This document shows, in pieces, positions 58,928 to 64,000 of a DNA stretch of 64,000 nt. Numbering within the stretch: the stretch's first letter is position 1; each line of letters starts with the position of its first letter. The translations under genes and the position numbers were made by a program. Source of the DNA: Nakamurella deserti (GTDB taxonomy: Bacteria; Actinomycetota; Actinomycetes; Mycobacteriales; Nakamurellaceae); NCBI RefSeq assembly GCF_003260015.1, contig NZ_QCXS01000002.1, positions 2,666,001 to 2,730,000 of the forward strand, given 5' to 3'. The notes beneath the pieces were generated by a model, which saw only the letters and a list, made by a program, of their open reading frames with translations, was not told the origin of the DNA and ran no database searches.

Positions 58928-59370
58928 ACCCACGGGTCTGACGCGGCTGGAGCCTGGGGCGGCTCGCGACGACGTCATGGCCCCTGGAGTGCCTTGATCG
59001 CCCTCCGGTGCGCTGCCGATGCGTACCGAAGACGTGAGCGTCACCGGGTTCGGTAACTACCTGCATGCAACATCATCGCGCGGTCACGAACAGGCGTCGG
59101 ATGGCGATGAGCACACATGTCGGCGTGGGGAGCTCGCCGCCCGGCTCTACTGCCGCACCAATTCCCACAGGAGATCGCAGTTGCGGTCAGCCGTACAGCG
59201 AGGTCATCCGAGTTCGTCTGATGTCCCGCCTCCGCGCCGTGCTCGGTGGCGGCAGGTTCCTGGGCCGCCGCAGTTCGCGTGAACGACCCAGCGGTATCGA
59301 CCCACCAGCGCCGACACCCGCTCTCTATCGTGGGCGGCGCCCGTCTTCCGATCGTCAACTGGAGGCCACC
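58928..59370. other. Gene-free region before the serine hydrolase gene
   Basis: No convincing gene is visible in these 443 bp. A longer in-frame start of the next gene exists at 59065, but the added 102 residues are Arg/Pro-rich and lack any family character. The GGAGG ribosome binding site of the downstream gene is at its end. Confidence 0.5.
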
Positions 59371-60570
59371 GTGAACAGCGTCCGTTTGCCGCGTCCAGAA
59401 GCCGGCGAGCCGCGCATCGTAGGTGTCGTGACTCCGGGCTTCGAGACCGTCATGGAGCCCTTCCGGGCCGGCGTGGCCGACCCGGCCCGCACAGGAGCGG
59501 CATTGTCGGTGTGGCACCACGGGCACGAGGTCGTCAACATCTGGTGCGGCACCGCTGACGAGCGCACCGGCCGCCCCTGGGGCCAAGACACCACCAGCGT
59601 GCTGTTCTCGTGTTCCAAGGGCCTCGTGGCGGTCCTGATCGCCCGGCTCGCCCAGGCAGGGCTGCTCGACGTGGAAGCGCCGTTGGCCGACCTCTGGCCC
59701 GACTTCAGCGCCCACGGTAAGGACCGCGTTTCGATCGCCGATGTCCTCGCCCATCGCGGCGGCGTTTCGGCGCCTCTCGAGGACCTGGCGCTGGACGATG
59801 TCCTCGACGGCGACAGCTGGGCTGCGCGTATCGCCGCTCAGCAGCCGTTGTGGACGCCCGGATCCGGGCACTCGTATCACGCCTTGACGTTCGGCCCGAT
59901 TGTCGAGCGGATCGTTGCGTCAGCGACAGACCGACAACTCCACGAGTTGTTCGTCGATGAGGTCGCCGCTCCGCTGGGAGCCGACGTCTCGTTCCGCCCC
60001 GACGCCTCGGACTTGCGGCGCGTGTCGCGACTGGTGACCGACGACACCTGGGAATCTGCGGTCAGCGGTGCGTCCCCGGCCGACGACGAGTGGATCGCGC
60101 GCGGCTCCACCCTGGGTACCGTGTTCCCCCGCGGGCTGGTGCGCGGCGACACAGGTTTCAACGACGCCCGAGTGCAGCGGGCCGGCCTGGCCGCCGCCGG
60201 CGCCATTGGCACGGCCTCCGGCCTGGCACGCATCTGGTCGGCGACGGTCGCGAAGACCCTCGGGGTTCGGCTCCTCGACGACGAAAGCGCCGCAGCCATG
60301 CGGCGGCCGAGGAGCGAGGGACCCTGGGTGTTCGATCCTGGCCCTCCCTATCAGCGTTGGGGCGCCGGCGTTCAACTGTCGTCCGCCGTCACCCCGTGGT
60401 GGAGTGCCGATTCGTTCGGGCACGACGGCGCGGGCGGCCAGTCTGGGTTTGCCGACCCACAGGCCCGCCTGGCCATCGGATACCTCACCAACGCCATGGA
60501 CCGCCGGGACCGCGTCGCCCCGATTCTCGAGGCCTTGAGAAAGGTGATCCCCGGCCCCGACGCCGTCTGA
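59371..60570 (+). CDS. Serine hydrolase/esterase of the beta-lactamase superfamily (EstB-like)
   Basis: A 399-residue protein related to EstB and class C beta-lactamases. GFETVMEPFRAGV and GAALSVWHHGHEVVNIWCGTADERTGRPW start the family fold; the acyl-serine motif is S80-CS-K83 in LFSCSKGL; a tyrosine motif Y169-HA occurs in GSGHSYHALTFG; GHDGAGGQSGFADPQARLAIGYLTN is the third-motif area. No signal peptide. The start GTG 59371 is preceded by GGAGGCCACC. It may be an esterase acting on an acylated sugar imported by one of the flanking ABC transporters, but this is only suggested by its position. Confidence 0.83.
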   Translation: MNSVRLPRPEAGEPRIVGVVTPGFETVMEPFRAGVADPARTGAALSVWHHGHEVVNIWCGTADERTGRPWGQDTTSVLFSCSKGLVAVLIARLAQAGLLDVEAPLADLWPDFSAHGKDRVSIADVLAHRGGVSAPLEDLALDDVLDGDSWAARIAAQQPLWTPGSGHSYHALTFGPIVERIVASATDRQLHELFVDEVAAPLGADVSFRPDASDLRRVSRLVTDDTWESAVSGASPADDEWIARGSTLGTVFPRGLVRGDTGFNDARVQRAGLAAAGAIGTASGLARIWSATVAKTLGVRLLDDESAAAMRRPRSEGPWVFDPGPPYQRWGAGVQLSSAVTPWWSADSFGHDGAGGQSGFADPQARLAIGYLTNAMDRRDRVAPILEALRKVIPGPDAV

Positions 60571-60798
60571 CCCGCCGACGCCGGTCGCCGTCGTCGACCG
60601 GGCCCACCCGGCGCCACGCGCACTCACGGGTGCCCGATCCCGTGATCGCAGGGACGAAACGAAAGCTCACAACCGCCTTTCGTAAACCCAGCGGGAACAC
60701 TTACGTCGCAACACGAATCGGCACTTGCTCGACACCCTCCACGCATGCGATGCTCCGATTGCAACGTTTTACTTCGCCTCGATGGAGAGGTTCGATCG

Positions 60799-61614
60799 AT
60801 GTCTGGTACGTCGGAGACTGGTCAGGACGTGGTCCTGCGGGCTCAGCATCTACAGCGTCACTACGGGGCCGTCGTGGCGTTGGCCGATGCGTCAATGGAA
60901 CTGCGCCGCGGCGAGGTCATGGGACTGGTCGGCGACAACGGCGCCGGAAAGTCCACCATGCTGAAAACCCTGTCCGGGTCGGTCATCCCGGATTCCGGGA
61001 CGATCGAGGTGGAGGGCGCGTCGGTGCAGTTCCGTCGGCCGAGCGACGCCCTGCAGGCTGGAATCGAGACCGTGTACCAGGACCTCGCACTGGTCGACAC
61101 GATGTCCGCCGTACAGAACGTCTACGTCGGACGTGAGCCGCTGTCAACCAACCCGTTGCTGCGCATGCTGAACGTGGTGGACGACCGGGGGATGCGGCGG
61201 CGCGCCCGTGAAGTGCTCACCGACCTCGGTGTTGGGATCCAATCCGTCAACGTGTCCGTGAAGGGCATGTCCGGCGGGCAGCGGCAGTGCCTGGCCATCG
61301 CCCGCGCCATCCTGTGGGGACGCCGCATCGTCATCCTCGACGAGCCCACCGCGGCACTTGGAGTGCGCGAATCAGCGCATGTCCTCGGGATCATCGGCCG
61401 GCTTCGCGATCACGGCATCAGTGTCATCCTCGTAAGCCACAACATGCAGCAACTCGTGCAGGTGGCGGACCGCATCACGGTCATGCGCCTGGGCCGCACG
61501 ATCGCCACCCGCGACGTCGCGGCCGTCAACCCGGAGCACCTTGTCGGTCTCATCACCGGGGCGATCCCGGCCGACGTGCGCACCCCTGAGGACTCGGCCA
61601 CCGTTGTCGCCTGA
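60799..61614 (+). CDS. Sugar ABC ATP-binding protein (single-domain RbsA-like)
   Basis: A 271-residue ATPase with one ABC domain, corresponding to the N-terminal half of RbsA/XylG proteins. Walker A is GDNGAGKS, the signature MSGGQRQCLAIA, Walker B IVILDEPTAALG and the H-loop LVSHNMQQLV. Single-domain versions of this family are found in several Actinobacteria (FrcA-like). The ATG at 60799 has GGAGAGG upstream. It begins a ribose-type operon whose binding protein and permeases follow. Two overlapping hairpins lie between its stop and the binding-protein gene. Confidence 0.88.
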   Translation: MSGTSETGQDVVLRAQHLQRHYGAVVALADASMELRRGEVMGLVGDNGAGKSTMLKTLSGSVIPDSGTIEVEGASVQFRRPSDALQAGIETVYQDLALVDTMSAVQNVYVGREPLSTNPLLRMLNVVDDRGMRRRAREVLTDLGVGIQSVNVSVKGMSGGQRQCLAIARAILWGRRIVILDEPTAALGVRESAHVLGIIGRLRDHGISVILVSHNMQQLVQVADRITVMRLGRTIATRDVAAVNPEHLVGLITGAIPADVRTPEDSATVVA

Positions 61615-61660
61615 CGCCGTCTCCCACGGCACGCCCGACGGCGTCATCTGAGACGCCGTC
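61612..61660 (+). promoter_or_regulatory. Mutually exclusive hairpins after the ATPase gene
   Basis: TGACGCCGTC (61612-61621) can pair with GACGGCGTCA (61637-61646). The same central element, GACGGCGTC (61637-61645), can instead pair with GACGCCGTC (61652-61660) over a 6-nt loop. The element covers the stop codon of the ATPase gene and may set the relative expression of the binding protein by termination or RNA stability. Confidence 0.55.
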
Positions 61661-61756
61661 ATCGCTGACCCGGACAGCTCCGGTGTCGGCCCGTTCGTCC
61701 CGTCCTCCCTCGCCGTCCGCGCGAGGGACCGCATCACATTCCTAGGAGAGTCTGCA

Positions 61757-62887
61757 ATGACGCACGCATCCGTTCGCCGGTTTCTCCCGACTGCAGGTCT
61801 ACTGACCGCCGCTCTGGTCCTGACGGCCTGCGGTGGCAGCTCCACGCCGGCCGCGAACTCGACCACGTCCTCGTCGAGCGCTGCGGCCGCCGGTTCCGCC
61901 CCTGGGTCCGCGAGCGGTGGTGGCGCCGCCGGCGACTTCACCCTCGGGTTCGCTGTCGGTGGTCAGCCCAACGCCGACTGGCAGGACCTGCAGGGCGACG
62001 TCGCCAAGGCCCTCGCCGAGGAGCGCGGCTGGAAGTTCGTTGAGCTGAGCAACGACAACTCCGAGGCGACCGCGACCAAGAACGCGGACCTGTTCATCCA
62101 GCAGGGCGTCGATGCGGTGATGATGTTCAACGGTCAGCCGTCTGCGAACCCCGTCATCGCCAAGAAGTATGCCGACGCCGGCATTCCGGTCATGACCTTC
62201 GACATCGCCCAGCCCGGCTGGTACTTCGTCGGTGTGGACAACGCCAAGGCCGGCACCGAGGGCGGCACCGCGCTTGCCGAGATGGCCAAGGAGAAATGGG
62301 ACTGCCAGGTCGATCTGGTGATGTCCGCGGAGGGCACCGCCGCCGGCCAGATCAACGAGTGGCGCACCGGCAATGCGCGCGATGCCGTCAAGTCGGTGTG
62401 CCCGGATATTCCGGCCGACGCCTACGTCTCCTACGAGGCGGACGGCAACCTGACCACCTCGCTGGCCAACGCCCCCGGCGTGCTGGCCGCCCACCCGGAC
62501 GCTACCAAGATCCTCGTCGTAGGCCTGAACGATCAGGCGGTTGTCGGAGCCCTCCAGGCTGCCACCCAGCTGGGCCGTGACTCCGACATCATGGGCTGGG
62601 GCCAGGACGGCGGCCTCATCACCGGTGACAACGTCGACCCGCATCTGGTCGGGAGTGTCATGTACTTCCTGGAGGGCTACCCGGCGTACGCGTTCGAGAT
62701 CGCCGATCAGATCGCCGCCGGCGACGCCCCCGCGGTGAAGGACACCGGTGCCGATGCGGCTGCCAGCGTGCAGCCGTGCCCGGTCACGCAGGAGGACGCC
62801 GCGGCGATCCCCTCCATCGCCGATCGTGTCGCCGAGCTCGCCGCCAACCCGGACAAGACGGCGTACGACCTGTTCTGCAAGGCCTGA
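61757..62887 (+). CDS. Sugar ABC transporter substrate-binding lipoprotein (RbsB-like)
   Basis: A 376-residue lipoprotein: signal peptide with lipobox LTAC25, a Ser/Ala-rich linker to about residue 60, and a type I periplasmic sugar-binding domain (FTLGFAVGGQPNADWQDLQGDVAKALAEERGWKFVELSNDNS; QQGVDAVMMFNGQPSANPVIAKKYADAGIPVMTFD; TKILVVGLNDQAVVGALQAATQLGRDSDIMGWGQDG). Two cysteine pairs probably form disulphides near the C-terminus. The ligand is a mono- or small oligosaccharide, not determinable. The ATG at 61757 has TAGGAGAG upstream. Confidence 0.88.
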   Translation: MTHASVRRFLPTAGLLTAALVLTACGGSSTPAANSTTSSSSAAAAGSAPGSASGGGAAGDFTLGFAVGGQPNADWQDLQGDVAKALAEERGWKFVELSNDNSEATATKNADLFIQQGVDAVMMFNGQPSANPVIAKKYADAGIPVMTFDIAQPGWYFVGVDNAKAGTEGGTALAEMAKEKWDCQVDLVMSAEGTAAGQINEWRTGNARDAVKSVCPDIPADAYVSYEADGNLTTSLANAPGVLAAHPDATKILVVGLNDQAVVGALQAATQLGRDSDIMGWGQDGGLITGDNVDPHLVGSVMYFLEGYPAYAFEIADQIAAGDAPAVKDTGADAAASVQPCPVTQEDAAAIPSIADRVAELAANPDKTAYDLFCKA

Positions 62888-62916
62888 GCCACAACGGACG
62901 GACGGTTTCGATTTCG

Positions 62917-63933
62917 ATGAGTACTCTCCACCAGCGCCAGTCGGCGGCGACGGACACCGGGGGCGACAATGCCCCGGTCCGCACCGCCGATCGGCGGACC
63001 GGCGCGGTCCGTCGCGATGCCCTCAGCATCGCCGCTGTCTGGCTCGTGCTGGTGATTGCCACTACGGCGACCCGACCGGACTTCCTGTCGCGACAGTCGT
63101 TGCTGGCGGTCACGTTCGCGATGTCCATCGTCGGGATCCTCGCGGTGGCTCAGAGTCTCGTGGTGATCAGCGGTGCCCTGCTGGACCTGAGCATCCCGGT
63201 CGGCCTTGTCTTCAGTGCCTGGGCGACGGTCACGGCCCTGACGGCAGGGTGGGGCACCGGGGTCGCGGTGCTGCTGGGTATCGGCGCCGGCGGTGTGTGG
63301 GGTCTGCTCAACGGAACCATTGTGACGGTGTTGAAGTTGAATCCGATCATCGTGACGCTGGCGACCGGCTTCGGCGGTCTCGCCCTGATGCTCATCGGTT
63401 TCAAGGCGGCACAGATCCCGTCGAAGTCGGCTCTGCGGAGCTTCGGACTCGGTCGGTTCCTCGGTCTGCCCAACGTGTTCTGGCCGATGGTGCTCATCGT
63501 CGTGGTGGTCGGTCTCGCCGTCGCCTACACCCGTTGGGGCCGGCATCTGGTGGCGGTAGGAGGCAACCCGGCCGCTGCCAAGTCGCGGGGCATCTCGCTG
63601 CGAAGGGTCCGGCTCGGCGTCTTCACCGGCTCCGGGCTCATCGTCGGCGTCGCGGGCGTGCTCTTCTCGACGGTGAACCCGAGTTTCACCCCGGCGGCAG
63701 GTGAGGGCTTCCAGCTCACCGTCATCGCGGCGGTCATCCTGGCCGGCATCAGCCTGTCCGGCGGCAAGGGCAACTTCGTGGTGCTGCTCCTCAGCGTCGG
63801 GTTCCTGTCCACCATCGCGGTGTCCATCGCCTTTTTCGGGTTGCCGCCCGCCTTCACCCTGGTCTTCCAAGGCAGCCTGCTCATCCTCGCCGTCGGCATC
63901 GACGGCTACCGCCAGAAGAGAGGAGCGCGATGA
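62917..63933 (+). CDS. Sugar ABC permease (RbsC-like)
   Basis: A 338-residue permease of the ribose/xylose branched family with eight or more membrane segments. RDALSIAAVWLVLVIATTATRPDFLSRQSLLAVTFAMSIVGILAVAQSLVVISGALLDLSIP and LNGTIVTVLKLNPIIVTLATGFGGLAL are diagnostic; GRHLVAVGGNPAAAKSRGISLRRVRLGVFTGSGLI is the typical cytoplasmic loop. It starts at ATG 62917. Its stop overlaps the start of a second permease gene by 4 bp (ATGA). Confidence 0.88.
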   Translation: MSTLHQRQSAATDTGGDNAPVRTADRRTGAVRRDALSIAAVWLVLVIATTATRPDFLSRQSLLAVTFAMSIVGILAVAQSLVVISGALLDLSIPVGLVFSAWATVTALTAGWGTGVAVLLGIGAGGVWGLLNGTIVTVLKLNPIIVTLATGFGGLALMLIGFKAAQIPSKSALRSFGLGRFLGLPNVFWPMVLIVVVVGLAVAYTRWGRHLVAVGGNPAAAKSRGISLRRVRLGVFTGSGLIVGVAGVLFSTVNPSFTPAAGEGFQLTVIAAVILAGISLSGGKGNFVVLLLSVGFLSTIAVSIAFFGLPPAFTLVFQGSLLILAVGIDGYRQKRGAR

Positions 63934-64000
63934 CCACGTCGGCCGCACCCGCCTCGACAATGCTCGACCAGCAGCCGGTCTCGCTCGCACGTCGGGCGGT
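63930..64000 (+). CDS. Start of a second sugar ABC permease gene (cut by window end)
   Basis: The ATG at 63930 overlaps the preceding stop and has AGGAG upstream. Only 23 residues (MTTSAAPASTMLDQQPVSLA and three more) are in the window; they fit a cytoplasmic N-terminus. That it is the second RbsC-like permease is inferred from operon order, since some operons of this type have two. Confidence 0.45.
   Translation, partial: MTTSAAPASTMLDQQPVSLARRA

Noticed and set aside
1-64000. tRNA, rRNA, insertion sequences or phage attachment sites
   Set aside because: I looked for cloverleaf-like TTCGA arms, transposase motifs and flanking duplications and found none that I could support by eye.

Overview
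The window is high-GC (strong G/C third-codon bias, many GTG starts and stop/start overlaps) and its gene families are typical of free-living Actinobacteria: a prokaryotic-type inositol-1-phosphate synthase, a luciferase-like flavin oxidoreductase next to a GH13 enzyme, GAF-ANTAR and ScyD-like proteins, lipoprotein-anchored ABC binding proteins and a group II truncated globin. I infer a soil-type actinomycete, perhaps near Nakamurella or Geodermatophilus; this is an inference from gene content, not a match. No rRNA, tRNA, CRISPR array, transposase or phage gene was seen.

Layout. 0-8.3 kb: end of an unknown gene, an Na+/H+ antiporter with a UBP zinc finger, a small membrane protein, a serine hydrolase, a divergent lysE/lysG pair, and a YitT-aminotransferase unit divergent from an Lrp regulator. 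8.3-9.9 kb: a non-coding array of 15 units of about 110 bp. 10-17 kb: secreted HNH nuclease, ino1, two SDR proteins, ZIP transporter, PAP2 phosphatase, a TetR regulator and a globin. 17.3-24.4 kb: a tightly coupled dipeptide-type ABC operon ending in an amidohydrolase and an NTF2-like protein. 24.6-27.3 kb: flavin oxidoreductase plus GH13 enzyme. 27.6-32.8 kb: an AztABCD-type zinc import locus with two AztD-like propellers and two candidate Zur boxes. 33-41 kb: ATP-grasp, a phasin-like/SAP-repeat protein, alpha/beta hydrolase, ScyD-like protein, GAF-ANTAR regulator, MarR regulators and a quinone reductase.

41.4-46.9 kb is a compact cyclic-di-GMP locus: BLUF photoreceptor translationally coupled to a PAS-PAS-GGDEF cyclase, a divergent EAL-DICT phosphodiesterase, and a tiny DUF1059 gene abutting a second EAL protein. 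47-51 kb holds a TetR regulator, a hypothetical protein, and a LysR regulator divergent from an IMPase-like and an NADP-binding protein. 51-52 kb is decayed (frameshifted class V aminotransferase, HTH-only MerR). 52.2-58.9 kb is a LacI-controlled sugar ABC operon with an aldo/keto reductase and a beta-propeller protein. The right end has a serine hydrolase and a ribose-type ABC operon cut by the window edge.

The strongest candidates for something undescribed are the 15-unit repeat array, the light-linked c-di-GMP locus and the phasin-like protein with three SAP repeats. Regulatory palindromes were readable in many divergent promoters and are listed individually.
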